A stretch of DNA of 64,000 bases from G963675935 sp963719005 (lineage in GTDB: Bacteria > Planctomycetota > Planctomycetia > Pirellulales > Thermoguttaceae), in NCBI GenBank assembly GCA_963719005.1, contig CAVRAR010000016.1:62001-126000 (forward strand). The letters are read 5' to 3'. The notes below the pieces were generated by a model. That model worked only from the letters and a program-made list of their open reading frames with translations, was not told where the DNA came from and did no database searches. The position numbers were made by a program, and so were the translations under genes. This document shows positions 30,302 to 38,919 of this stretch, in pieces (position 1 is the stretch's first letter; each line of letters begins with the position of its first letter).

Positions 30302-30366
30302 GGCAACGTTCTACGGTCAACACAACATTCTGAGTTTTCAATCTGCCTTGAGCCGAGGAGAGCCTT

Positions 30367-30804
30367 ATGTCAAGCAAGCCATTTCGTCTTGCAGTGCGTG
30401 CGGTGATTCGCGATGACCAAGGCCGTTGCCTCTTGCTGCGGCGGTCGAATGTCTGTAAGTCGTTCGTGGGCACTTGGGAATGGCCGGGCGGAAAGGTCGA
30501 TCCGGGCGAGACGTTCGATGCGACGGTGCTGCGAGAGGTTCGCGAAGAGACCGGGTTGGAAATCGAACTCGTCGGCGTCGCTGGGGCGTTTCATATCGAA
30601 ATGGCCCAGCAACATTTGGCTGTGCTTTGCATGGAGGCCAAACCGATCGGCGGCACGTTCGCCTTCAGCGAAGAGCACGACCAATCTGTCTGGGCGCCCC
30701 TGCCGGACCTGCTACAGTGGAATCTGACCGATGGTTTTCGGGAATTTGCCCGAGAATACGTCAAACGCATGGAACATATTCCAAAACACCTTCAGCACAA
30801 ATGA
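30367..30804 (+). CDS. NUDIX hydrolase
   Basis: A 145-residue protein with a full Nudix box, GKVDPGETFDATVLREVREE then TGL, including the REVREE metal-binding helix. The N-terminus RLAVRAVIRDDQGRCLLLRR and WEWPGGKVDPGE match MutT-like NTP pyrophosphohydrolases. It begins 65 bases after the TIR-STAND stop with AGGAGAG upstream of the ATG, so co-transcription is possible. Nudix enzymes hydrolyse nucleoside diphosphates linked to another moiety, including ADP-ribose and NAD-derived products; a link to TIR-made nucleotides is only suggested by position. Housekeeping MutT-like function is equally possible. Confidence 0.9.
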   Translation: MSSKPFRLAVRAVIRDDQGRCLLLRRSNVCKSFVGTWEWPGGKVDPGETFDATVLREVREETGLEIELVGVAGAFHIEMAQQHLAVLCMEAKPIGGTFAFSEEHDQSVWAPLPDLLQWNLTDGFREFAREYVKRMEHIPKHLQHK

Positions 30805-30827
30805 CGAGTGATCACGCAAGGAGAGAA

Positions 30828-31000
30828 AAGGGGATAAGTCCAATTATTTGTGTTTCTTTGGTCTTCCACGATGTTTCGCGTATCACCCGCTCGAAGGCTG
30901 CATAGTCGGCGTACTTGGCGAAAATCCTCGCACGCGCATTGGCGCGGTTCAGCACGTGAAAAATCATTCCCCCAGGAGCTATGCGGGCTGTCCATGGCAT
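30828..31000 (-). pseudogene. N-terminal fragment of a REP-associated tyrosine transposase (RAYT, Y1_Tnp/TnpA_REP)
   Basis: From the ATG at 31000, MPWTARIAPGGMIFHVLNR and FAKYADYAAFERVIRET match the N-terminus of RAYT proteins. After about 48 residues the frame runs into the inverted repeat and out. The HUH motif (normally MPNHxHxxL) and catalytic Tyr are gone, so it is inactive. RAYTs are domesticated IS200/IS605 relatives that mobilise REP palindromes, many of which occur in this window. Confidence 0.85.
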
Positions 31001-31054
31001 GGCCTGAACCTACCACGCTCACCCTTTCTTCTCAATAATTGGACTTATCCCCTT
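30828..31054. repeat. Relic RAYT unit bounded by 21-bp perfect inverted repeats
   Basis: AAGGGGATAAGTCCAATTAT (30828) and its exact complement (31034-31054) bound about 185 bases that encode the start of a RAYT transposase. The arm resembles the arms of the palindrome at 32827-32904 (AAGGGGACAGGTCCAATTT). Confidence 0.9.
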
Positions 31055-31101
31055 TGTGCGTCCGACTTTCCTTGACCAGGACAGTCGGTTATATTGGCAG
31101 A

Positions 31102-31669
31102 ATGATGGCCACCGTTAAATACAAACGCTGCTGTCAATTCAGCCTTCGGACATTGTTCTTGTTTGTTACGTTGTGTGCGCTGCCGTGCAGTTGGTTTGCC
31201 GTGAAGATGCAAGAAGCACGGAGGTCAACGCGAATCGGTCGAAGCAATTCGGAAGCTGGGCGGGCAAGTACGGTACGATTATGAAATTACAGAAGCGCGT
31301 AACCCCGCCCCGCCCGGACCGGCTTGGCTAAGGGATCTCGTCGGCATTGACTTCGTCGCGAACGTCGGAGATGTGGTCCTCTGCAAAACGCAGGTAACAG
31401 ATGCCGGCCTTAGCCACCTTGACAGACTTACGAAGCTGCAAGCCTTGTGGCTCCACGATACCAACGTAACGGACGCTGGGCTAGAACATCTTAAAGGACT
31501 GACTCAACTGAGAGTCTTGTCTCTCAGCGAACATACCACAGACGCCGGGCTTGAGCACCTAAAAGGACTGACCCAACTCAAAACGCTATTTATCTACAAG
31601 ACACAGGTAATGCATAGAGGTGCGAGTAACCTCCAGCACACGTTGCCGGAGTGCAACATCAAACGCTGA
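31102..31669 (+). CDS. Membrane-anchored leucine-rich-repeat protein, one frameshift
   Basis: Starts MMATVKYKRCCQFSLRTLFL; the run SLRTLFLFVTLCALPCSWFA followed by KMQEARRQRESVEAI is the N-terminal membrane motif typical of many planctomycete proteins. The frame is restored by removing one T near 31227 (AGGTCAACGCG), giving LGGQVRYDYEITEARNPAPP and then LRR units of the form VTDAGLEHLKGLTQLRVL (three or four). Corrected length about 188 residues. Stop at 31669. Function unknown; LRRs suggest binding. It may be one of a large paralogous family. Confidence 0.75.
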
Positions 31670-31731
31670 GGGATTTTCCGCGGGCCGTTGGCCACCGGCT
31701 ATTCGGAAGTTCGCTTTCTGGCGATCGTCAG

Positions 31732-32784
31732 TTATGAGGCTGCTTTTGCGCTCGCCATAATCGTCATGGCCGCGATCAGCAGCACGACCGCGAGATAGAT
31801 TTGCCGTCTCGGCGCACCCTCGACGCCGCGCCATTCGCCGCTGAGGAAGCCGAGGATTTGCCCGCCAAGTATTAGCGTGCCTTGGACCAGCCCCCAGCCC
31901 ACCGAAGCCCCCAGCGATCCCATCCGCAGCGTCCCCTCGCCCAACAGCACGGTGGCCGTAAGGAAGAGAACCCCGTAGATCACCGAGAGCCCCGCTTCCC
32001 GAGGGTGCGAGGCGAGCATTCGCCAGGATCCGTTCCGCGTCATTAAGAGAACGGGATATAGCACGTTGGGCAACGCGGCGCCGGGCAGCGCGATCGCCCA
32101 GACGGCGATGCGGGCGGGAAAACCGGCCGCCCCGTGCGCCTTCATTGCTGCAACGATCGGATCTTGCGAATACGTAAATGCAAATCCCCATCCGACCGAA
32201 AGGACGCCCGCCGCAACCACCATCATCAATCCGACGGCGAACCGGCCCGTGCGCTTCGGTCCCTGCGACTCCTTATTCGTCCGGTTCTGCATTTTCTCGC
32301 GGCCCGCACCGGCCAGCGACGCGAAGACGACGCCGAGCACCATGACCACCGTTCCAAAGAGGATGATCGCACCCGGCATCGAAAGGAGATCGGGCCCTTT
32401 CTGGAACACGCCGGACGCCTTGACGATCATCGGCACGATGACGCCGACGGCCGCGCCGATCGAACACAGAATGCCGTACGTCAAGCTGACGCCGATGCGC
32501 ACAAAGCACAGCATCGCCAGCACCTGGGCGATTCCCCAGCAAAGCGCAAAGAGGTTCGCGCGCAGCACAACGCCGCCGTTGACCTCCCGCAGCGCGGCAA
32601 ATGGCTCGGGACAGAACGCCAGCGTGATCGCCCAGGGCAGAACCAACAGCGCCAGAAGCATCGAGATGAAGCCGAAATGCTCGTAGCGGAAATGCCGCAT
32701 CAATTTCAGCGGCCAGGGGCTCGTGCCCATGATCAGGCCGGCCAACACGATGACGATAATGCCGGTCAGGGTGGTCTCGGGCAT
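31732..32784 (-). CDS. RhaT-like sugar/proton symporter of the DMT superfamily
   Basis: A 350-residue protein with about ten hydrophobic segments, for example IIVIVLAGLIMGTSPWPLKL at the N-terminus, LFALCWGIAQVLAMLCFVRI and LAVVLLIAAMTIMASAKAAS at the C-terminus. The pattern SLTYGILCSIGAAVGVIVPM is shared with L-rhamnose-proton symporter RhaT. I start at 32784 (AAGGAGGAGCTTTCCC upstream). The neighbours upstream on the same strand are an M24 peptidase and an SDR, so it could serve uptake of a deoxysugar oxidised by the SDR, but that is inference. A copy of its 3' end lies at 24666-24835. Confidence 0.8.
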   Translation of the reverse strand: MPETTLTGIIVIVLAGLIMGTSPWPLKLMRHFRYEHFGFISMLLALLVLPWAITLAFCPEPFAALREVNGGVVLRANLFALCWGIAQVLAMLCFVRIGVSLTYGILCSIGAAVGVIVPMIVKASGVFQKGPDLLSMPGAIILFGTVVMVLGVVFASLAGAGREKMQNRTNKESQGPKRTGRFAVGLMMVVAAGVLSVGWGFAFTYSQDPIVAAMKAHGAAGFPARIAVWAIALPGAALPNVLYPVLLMTRNGSWRMLASHPREAGLSVIYGVLFLTATVLLGEGTLRMGSLGASVGWGLVQGTLILGGQILGFLSGEWRGVEGAPRRQIYLAVVLLIAAMTIMASAKAAS

Positions 32785-32826
32785 GGGAAAGCTCCTCCTT
32801 CTGTCGCTAAATGACCTTGCACGGGG

Positions 32827-32904
32827 GGAAAAAGGGGACAGGTCCAATTTGTGCGAAGCACCCTCCGGGCCGTTCCGGCAAATTGGACCTGTCCCCTTTT
32901 TTCC
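32827..32904. repeat. REP-like palindrome with 22-bp perfect arms
   Basis: Left arm AAAAAGGGGACAGGTCCAAT begins at 32829 and its complement ends at 32901; the loop is about 29 bases. It fills the gap between the M24 peptidase stop codon and the permease, so it would fold in a shared transcript. Confidence 0.93.
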
Positions 32905-34076
32905 TAGATCGTTTTCGCCGTCTTCGTCAGGACTTCCACGCCGTCCGCCGTGACCGCGACGTCATCTTCCAGCCGGATGCCGCCGAACGTCGAACCATAC
33001 AAGCCCGGCTCGACGGAACAGACGTGGCCGACCTTCAGTTTCATGGTATTGCCCGGCATAAGGAACGGCTCGGGTTCGTGATAGCGGAAGCCGAGCCCGT
33101 GGCCCGTCAGATGGACGACGTACTTCACGAAACCGGCTTCGACGAGGACCGCGGTCGCCGCTTCGTGTGGAACGCGGGCTTCAACGCCGGGTGCAATTGC
33201 CGCCGTCGCAGCCCGCTGAGCGGCTTTGACCGCGGCGAAAACGTCGCGTTGAAGCGGGCTCGGTTTGCCGGCCGCCTTGACGCGGGTCACGTCGGCCCAA
33301 AAACCATCGACGCACACGCCCAGTTCGAGCAACGCCACTTCGCCCTGGCGCAATCGCCGCCGGCCGGTTGTGACGATCGGCCGCCACGCCCGCTCGGCGT
33401 TTCGGCCGGCCGAGACCTGCGGAAACACGTTGACATGCCGAACCTGGCGCAGCCCCGTCCCGCGGGCAAGACAGGCTGTGTAGACCGCCGCGGCGATCTC
33501 GGCCTCCGTCATTCCGGGCTCCACCGACTCGTGAAACTCCTCCAGGCCGAAGCCGGCAACTCGCTGCGCCATTCGCAAGCGGGCAATCTCCCCCGCGGTC
33601 TTGGTGGCCCGCAATTCGTGCAGCAGCGAAGTCGCATCGAACCACCGAGCGGAAGGAATCAACGACCTGAGGAACGAATTCGAGCTTTCACACGGCACGA
33701 TGACCTCGCCGGCGTTGTGCGACGGGGCAACGCACTCGAACGATCCTTCGTAGCCGATCCGCGCACGCGCGAGCTTGTAATGCCGCGAGACGTCGCCGAT
33801 CAAGCCGCGAATCGCCTCCAGCGGGTCGCTCATGGCCAGCCGAGGCCACGTGAAGAACCGCACGCCCGCCCAGCAGCCGCCTATTTCCTGGTCTTCGCAG
33901 GATGGAGCAATCAGCGCGACAGGGCCCTCGTCGGCAGTAAAGACGGCGTAGGAAAAGCCGTTCATCGGCCAAACGCCAAACCCCATGACGACGTTTTCGG
34001 GCAGCCGCAGCACGAGAGCATCGAGCTTGGCGTGATGTAGCGACGCTCGCATCCGATCGACGCGGTCTTGGTCCAC
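32904..34076 (-). CDS. M24-family metallopeptidase (Xaa-Pro aminopeptidase-like)
   Basis: I take GTG 34076 as start, eight bases after GGACGGAG, giving 390 residues; ATG 34052 is the alternative. The N-terminal creatinase-like domain (MRASLHHAKLDALVLRLPEN) precedes the pita-bread fold with the metal-site segments LLELGVCVDGFWADVTRVKA, LTGHGLGFRYHEPEPF, VCSVEPGLY and GGIRLEDDVAV. The first Asp ligand of the usual pair reads as Glu in LLELG, so the metal site may be altered or the protein may be a creatinase-type homologue. Six bases after the SDR stop, so in one operon with it. Confidence 0.85.
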   Translation of the reverse strand: MDQDRVDRMRASLHHAKLDALVLRLPENVVMGFGVWPMNGFSYAVFTADEGPVALIAPSCEDQEIGGCWAGVRFFTWPRLAMSDPLEAIRGLIGDVSRHYKLARARIGYEGSFECVAPSHNAGEVIVPCESSNSFLRSLIPSARWFDATSLLHELRATKTAGEIARLRMAQRVAGFGLEEFHESVEPGMTEAEIAAAVYTACLARGTGLRQVRHVNVFPQVSAGRNAERAWRPIVTTGRRRLRQGEVALLELGVCVDGFWADVTRVKAAGKPSPLQRDVFAAVKAAQRAATAAIAPGVEARVPHEAATAVLVEAGFVKYVVHLTGHGLGFRYHEPEPFLMPGNTMKLKVGHVCSVEPGLYGSTFGGIRLEDDVAVTADGVEVLTKTAKTI

Positions 34077-34081
34077 GATGT

Positions 34082-34864
34082 CTACTCCGTCCAATACTTC
34101 GCACCGGGCAGGCTGCCGTCCATGACGTAGCCGCCGTCGAGCGTGAGGTCCTGGCCCGTCATGTACCGAGCGTCGTCGCTGGCCAGGAAGACGACGCCGG
34201 CGGCGATCCAGGACGCTTCGGCAATCTCCTTCAGCGAAATTCGCTCGAACAGCGCCCGCTTGACCGACGGCGTGTACATCGGCACGGTCAGTTCGGTGAA
34301 AGTGGCGCCGGGGCGAACGAAATTGACGGTCACTTTGTGGGGCGCCAGTTCGGTGGCCAACGTTCGGCAGAACGCCTCGATGCCCCCCTTGGCCGCGGTG
34401 TAGTGACCGCAGTTCGGCTCGCTCAGCACGGCATGGATGCTGGAGATGGCGATGATTCTTCCGCCGGTCTTCTGCGCGATCATTCGTTTGGCGGCCTCTT
34501 TCGAGCAAAGGAAGACGCTCTTGAGGTTGTTGCGGAGAATGAAGTCCCAGTCCTCCTCCGGCATATCGACGATCGGCGATTGCCGGATCAAGCCGGCGTT
34601 GTTCACGAGAATGTCGAGGCCGCCGAGTTGGCGATCGGCCTCGGCGAAGGCGCGGGCGACCTCGTCGGAGAAGCCCACGTCGCACTGGACCGCGCATGCC
34701 TTGCCGCCGAGTTTGGAAACCGCCTCGACGACTTTGTGGGCCTTGTCGAGGTGGAGGTCGAAGACGGCCACGTCGGCGCCCTCGCGCACAAACGCCTCGA
34801 CAATCGCTTTGCCGATACCGGCCGCGCCGCCGGTGACGATTGCCCTCTTGCCTTGCAGTCTCAT
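34082..34864 (-). CDS. Short-chain dehydrogenase/reductase (SDR)
   Basis: A 260-residue classical SDR, start at 34864 with GGAGAAATCGCT upstream. It has the NAD(P)-binding TGGAAGIG, NNAG, the active-site Ser (AISSIHAVLS) and YTAAK. An acidic residue at the end of the second strand (VAVFDLHLDKA) favours NAD. The C-terminus (VVFLASDDARYMTGQDLTLDGG) is typical. First gene of SDR - M24 - RhaT-like. A sugar or polyol dehydrogenase is likely; the substrate is not visible in the sequence. Confidence 0.92.
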   Translation of the reverse strand: MRLQGKRAIVTGGAAGIGKAIVEAFVREGADVAVFDLHLDKAHKVVEAVSKLGGKACAVQCDVGFSDEVARAFAEADRQLGGLDILVNNAGLIRQSPIVDMPEEDWDFILRNNLKSVFLCSKEAAKRMIAQKTGGRIIAISSIHAVLSEPNCGHYTAAKGGIEAFCRTLATELAPHKVTVNFVRPGATFTELTVPMYTPSVKRALFERISLKEIAEASWIAAGVVFLASDDARYMTGQDLTLDGGYVMDGSLPGAKYWTE

Positions 34865-34964
34865 AGCGATTTCTCCGGGATCAGAAGAAAGGAACTGTCT
34901 TGTCGCGAGTAGGCGTGCATTATGCACAATCTGCGATAAGACGTCAACCGGGCAACGTAGGGAC

Positions 34965-35047
34965 GTAGGGCGGACTTTAGTCCGCCAACTCAGGCGGACT
35001 GAAGTCCACTCTACAATCAAGTACGGCGGACTAAAGTCCGCCCTACA
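34965..35047. repeat. REP-like palindrome cluster, GGCGGACT family (copy 3)
   Basis: Three units: GTAGGGCGGACTTTAGTCCG, GGCGGACTGAAGTCCACTCT and GGCGGACTAAAGTCCGCCCT. The first and third are complementary over more than 20 bases. Located between the end of the toroid gene and the SDR promoter. Confidence 0.9.
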
Positions 35048-35086
35048 GTTTTGGCGTCCTGACGAGGCATGAACGGGCAAGGAGCC

Positions 35087-37148
35087 CTACTTCGCCCGCT
35101 CGTCGGGGGCGACTTCGGCATAGAGCGGCAAGAAGCGGTAGTAGACTTCCAACGTCAGCGTAGCCAGCGCGGTGGTATAGACGCGGCCGCCGTGGCCGCC
35201 CCAAAGATCGTCGGTGTCCCAGGAACCGGCCTGCGGCCCGTCTTTTACCTGCCGGCTGACCACCGCCTCGCGCAAGCGCATCGTTCCACCGCTGCCAGTG
35301 GACGCCCTGCAACTGGTACATGGCCAACGTCGCGTAGTACCAGTAGTACAAATTGGAGTTGCTGTCGTTGGGTAGTTCGCCCAGCAGGAAGTCGCCCGCC
35401 TCGTTGCAGGCGGGGTTTTGCCGCGAGAGGCCGAGAAATTGCCAGCAGACCAGGGCCTCGGCGGTCATGGTTCGGCTGGGCTGTTCGCCGGGTCGATACG
35501 ATGCCCTGCCGCCGTATGTCCCCGATGCTACGCTCTGCAAATAGCGGATGATGCCTTGACGGGTGCTGTCGGGAATGGGGATGCCGGCAAGTTCCGCGCT
35601 CTTGAGCGTCATGAGCTGCCAGCCCATCTGGCTGGTGTCGCCGGCGTCGCCCGGCTTGTATCGCCAGCCGCCGCCGATCGGGTCTTGGGCCCGGAGAGTA
35701 TAGCCGACCGCCTTGCGAACCGGCTCGCGCAGGCGGGGATCGTGCGTCATTCCATAAGCCTCGCTCAGCGCGCAGGCGGCCATCGCATGGCAGTACATGA
35801 ACTCGAACGGGGCCGCCTGCCCGGCAAGATTGCCGTCGGCGGCTTGGGTGCGCATCAGGTACTCCAGCCCGCGGCGAACGTCGTCGCGGTAAGGGCCGTC
35901 GAGATGCGTGTGGCCGGAGGCGAGGAAGGCCAACAGCGCCAGCCCGGTCATGGCGCTATCGGCGCGGCTTCCGGCGTTTTGGCGATCGCGCCCCAGCACG
36001 TTGGTCTCCTTGCCCGCGCCGTGGGTTCGCGGATTCCAGCGGCCGTCGGCGTCCTGATTATCGGCGAGCCAGTGAAGCGCGGCCTTCACGGCCGCCTCGG
36101 TTGCGGCGGTGCCGCCGCGGCTTTGCGCTATGCCGTTTCGATTGGGAGCCACGCGAAGTCGATAGGCGTCGGGCACTGCGCCGCCGAATTCGTGGGGAAT
36201 GCCCGTCAGTGCGACTTCCGGCGAGCCCGATCCGCCTTCGCCTCCGCCCGGCCGTTTTCCATCCGAGCCGGCGAGCGACGCCCCCGCGCCTGTTCCTTCA
36301 CCGGCCGCGTTGCCGCCGTTGGTCGAACCATCGAAATTGACCGCAACGCGCGGAGCGGGTTTCATCCGAATCGCCGCCGTTGCGGCGCGGTCGAGTGCTC
36401 CGGGTTCGCTGGGATCGCTATCGGCCATGGCCGGCAACGTAGCGAACTGTTCGAGCAGCGATTGCGGAGTATCGTCGGATGATACGCGCACCGGCCGGCC
36501 CGGATTGTCGCTTGCCAGACGATCGGTGTCGGGCGCGGCGCTCGGGATTGTCGGGGGCGCGGCTTCGCGACGTTGCGGCGGCGGCGCGTCGATCGACTCG
36601 GCCGGCTTGGCGGGCGACGACTCCCGTGCCGCATCGACGGCCGCGGGCGTCAAAGGTTTTGCATCGGCCAACGCAATTCGATCGAGCGCGGGATCGCCGG
36701 GCAGCCGCGCGTCCTCCGCGCGGACTAGGGGCTTGGGCTCGGCCAGAGGATCGCTCTTTCCCCGCTCCAACCCCGTTTCTTTCGGTTGGGCTGCCGCGTC
36801 GTCGGGGAAAACCTCCCAAGGCTGGCCGACCGCGTCGGCGTTCGGCGATGCCCCGCCGCCGGCGGCCTTCTCGAACGGGCCGTCGCCGATCGAGACAGAT
36901 AGCGTTTGCTCGGCCGGTTGTGAGAGCGGCGCGGCGATGTGGATCGTCGCGGCGTAGCTCGCCAGAATCAGATGGGCCAGCAGCGAAAGCCCCATGCACT
37001 TGCGCAGCGGACGGTACTGTCCCCAGCGAGTGTACATCAGGACGGCCAAACCGGCGGTGAAAAGGAGAAGTCCGAGCCAGAATATCGCCATCACCGGTTC
37101 CATGCCGGCAAGGAAGTCGATTACGCGATGGAACCGTGGGATGTTCAT
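35087..37148 (-). CDS. Membrane-anchored alpha-toroid (squalene-cyclase/prenyltransferase-like) protein, one frameshift
   Basis: About 686 residues. Two hydrophobic segments lie near the N-terminus (AIFWLGLLLFTAGLAVLMY and CMGLSLLAHLILASYAATIH), then a long Pro/Ala/Asp-rich linker to about residue 340, then prenyltransferase/squalene-oxidase-type repeats (AALHWLADNQDADGRWNP, GLEYLMRTQAADGNLAG, TLRAQDPIGGGWRYKPGD, YYWYYATLAMYQLQG). The frame breaks near 35283, where one extra G follows GATGCGCTT; correction gives REAVVSRQVKDGP and the final GGRVYTTALATLTLEVYYR. No cyclase DxDD motif is seen, so it is probably a binding toroid. Last gene of the TPR-ExbB-ExbD operon; the layout recalls TonB (anchor, stiff linker, periplasmic domain). 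Confidence 0.8.
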
Positions 37149-37213
37149 GGCTAAGGCCAATGCCGCCCAGAGGCGGAACTGTGAACCAAATCGGCGACTA
37201 GAGTCGCTCTTGC

Positions 37214-37276
37214 TGTAGGGCCGACTTTAGTCGGCCTTGCCTTGCTACAGTGAGGCCGACTAAAGTCGGCCCTACA
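37214..37276. repeat. REP-like palindrome, CCGACT variant
   Basis: TGTAGGGCCGACTTTAGTCG and its complement (ending CCCTACA at 37276) pair over 23 bases. It is a sequence variant of the GGCGGACT family and lies between exbD and the toroid gene. Confidence 0.9.
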
Positions 37277-37307
37277 GTGAAACCTAGTGACGCTGCCTCC
37301 TACCGAG

Positions 37308-37727
37308 TTATCGTTTCAGCGGCATCGAGCGGACGGTAATGCCCAGGTCTTGAATGCCCGCTTGCTTGCAGGCGGTCAAGACGGAGGCGACATTCTGGAA
37401 CTCGCCGCGGGCGTCGCCGCGCACCAGCACGCCCAGATCGCTATATTGCCGCCGGGCGGCCGCCAATCGCGTGGTAAGCTCGTCGAGCGTCACCGCCTTC
37501 TTATCGAGGGTGATCGTGCCGTCGCGGTAGACGTTGACTTCGCGGCGAGCGGGTGCGGCCGTCAGCGTGCCGCGATCGACCACCTCGGGCACGCGCAACC
37601 CGATCTTCCGCTCATCGTCGATGAATCGCGTTCCCAGCATGAAGAAGATGATCAGCAGGAACATGACGTCGAGCATGGCCGTCAGGTTCAGCGTCGGTTC
37701 GTCGTCGAGATGGGTTTTCAGTGGCAT
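37308..37727 (-). CDS. exbD: ExbD/TolR-family proton-channel protein
   Basis: A 139-residue protein from ATG 37727. N-terminal cytoplasmic MPLKTHLDDEPTLNLTAM is followed by a single membrane helix LDVMFLLIIFFMLGTRF carrying the conserved Asp used for proton transfer in ExbD/TolR. The periplasmic domain follows (VNVYRDGTITLDKKAVTLDE, VLVRGDARGEFQNVASVLTA). Length matches the family. It works with ExbB to convert proton-motive force into work on a partner protein; here the partner may be the downstream toroid protein. TonB itself is not seen. Confidence 0.92.
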   Translation of the reverse strand: MPLKTHLDDEPTLNLTAMLDVMFLLIIFFMLGTRFIDDERKIGLRVPEVVDRGTLTAAPARREVNVYRDGTITLDKKAVTLDELTTRLAAARRQYSDLGVLVRGDARGEFQNVASVLTACKQAGIQDLGITVRSMPLKR

Positions 37728-37887
37728 GGCAGGGACAGCGGTCAGGACCCAGGGGTTCACACGACAATGACGAAGCTCAAATGACGAATGACGAAGGAAA
37801 CCCGAAATCCGAAGCCGGAAATCCGAATTCGTCATTCGTGGTTGATACTTCCTTCATCATTTGGATTTCGGATTTCGGTTTTCTCTC

Positions 37888-38742
37888 TTACGCCGCGGCG
37901 GGCGTGTTGGTCCGCCGCGATTTCGGCCCGGAGGTCTTTCTTTCCATCAAATCCTCGGCCGAGATCACGTTGACGACCTCTTGCGCGAGTCTGTCGATTT
38001 CGATCACCAGCCGATCCACGCGGCTGACAAAGAATACGTAGAGGATCGAGGCGGGAATGGCGATGGCCAATCCGCCGGCGGTGTTCAACAGGGCCTTGGC
38101 GATGCCGCCGGCCAAGGGGGCGGCCCGGCCGAGCGCGTCGGACGCCGGATCGGCGATCACGTTGAAGGTCTGGATCATGCCCAGCACGGTTCCCATCAGC
38201 CCCAGCAGCGGCCCGACGGTGGCCACGCCGTAGAACACGCGCAGGTATCGCCGCAGCCCGTTGGTCGCACGTTCGCCGGCGTCGATCACGCCCTGCTCGA
38301 CTTCGACGCCCGGCCGTCCCCATTTGCGCACCGCCCCGGCGAACACGCCGGCCACCGGGCTGCCGTTTTCCTTGCACAGTTCCAAGGCTTGTTCGCGGTC
38401 GAGCTTGCCCTCGCGCAGTTGGGTCAGGAATCGCTTGACGAAAGGCTTGGGGATCACACGGCCGCGCCGCAAGCTGACGCAGCGCTCCAGGAAGAACGCC
38501 ACCAGCAGGAACGAGCAGAGCACAATGGCGTACATCAGCGGGCCGGCGTCGTGGATGATGTTCCGCAAATCGGTTGTCGGAATCAGCGCTCGCGCCTCCG
38601 TTGCCGGCGTGCTGACGGTCGGCGCCGCGGTTGTCTGGTTCTCGGCGCATGTTGCCGGGATGGCAGTGAGGCAGTATGCACACGCTAGCAGCGCCAGCAG
38701 CATCGCTAAGTGTCGCAAAGACGTCTTCTTCACATTCATCAT
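37888..38742 (-). CDS. exbB: ExbB/TolQ/MotA-family proton-channel protein with signal peptide
   Basis: A 284-residue protein from ATG 38742 (AAGGGA nine bases upstream). A cleavable-looking N-terminal hydrophobic segment (LAMLLALLACAYCLTAIPAT) precedes the three ExbB helices: LMYAIVLCSFLLVAFFLERC, VATVGPLLGLMGTVLGMIQT and LNTAGGLAIAIPASILYVFF. The last two carry the conserved GLxGTVxG and TxxGLxxAIP motifs of the MotA/TolQ/ExbB domain. The extra N-terminal segment is common in planctomycete and Bacteroidetes ExbBs. It lies 160 bases upstream of exbD. Confidence 0.92.
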   Translation of the reverse strand: MMNVKKTSLRHLAMLLALLACAYCLTAIPATCAENQTTAAPTVSTPATEARALIPTTDLRNIIHDAGPLMYAIVLCSFLLVAFFLERCVSLRRGRVIPKPFVKRFLTQLREGKLDREQALELCKENGSPVAGVFAGAVRKWGRPGVEVEQGVIDAGERATNGLRRYLRVFYGVATVGPLLGLMGTVLGMIQTFNVIADPASDALGRAAPLAGGIAKALLNTAGGLAIAIPASILYVFFVSRVDRLVIEIDRLAQEVVNVISAEDLMERKTSGPKSRRTNTPAAA

Positions 38743-38790
38743 GTTACGATTCCCTTCGCAATGGCCGACGACGGACCACATTTCCACAGC

Positions 38791-38860
38791 GGTGGGGCAG
38801 ACATTCCTGTCTGCCGGAAGAAATGCAGCGATCCAGGCAGACAAGAATGTCTGCCCCACC
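38791..38860. repeat. 70-bp palindrome, GTGGGGCAGACATTC family (copy 1)
   Basis: GGTGGGGCAGACATTCCTGT and the complementary arm ending CTGCCCCACC (38860) enclose about 20 bases. The same structure with the same total length occurs at 46211-46280. It lies in the leader between the TPR gene and exbB. Confidence 0.93.
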
Positions 38861-38919
38861 AGACCGTTCCTTTATCTGTTTTCGTAAATTCAGCGGTACG
38901 CGGGTAAGCGAAACTGCCG

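Noticed and set aside
30367..30804. NUDIX gene as certain part of a TIR defence system
   Set aside because: Only adjacency supports it; kept as inference in the findings, since the protein is equally like a housekeeping MutT-type enzyme.
32811..34040. 409-codon frame antisense to the M24 peptidase
   Set aside because: Shadow frame, starting inside a REP palindrome and lacking any domain.
35087..37148. Toroid protein as a true squalene/hopene cyclase
   Set aside because: No DxDD catalytic motif, membrane-anchored layout and ExbBD operon context point to a non-enzymatic toroid.
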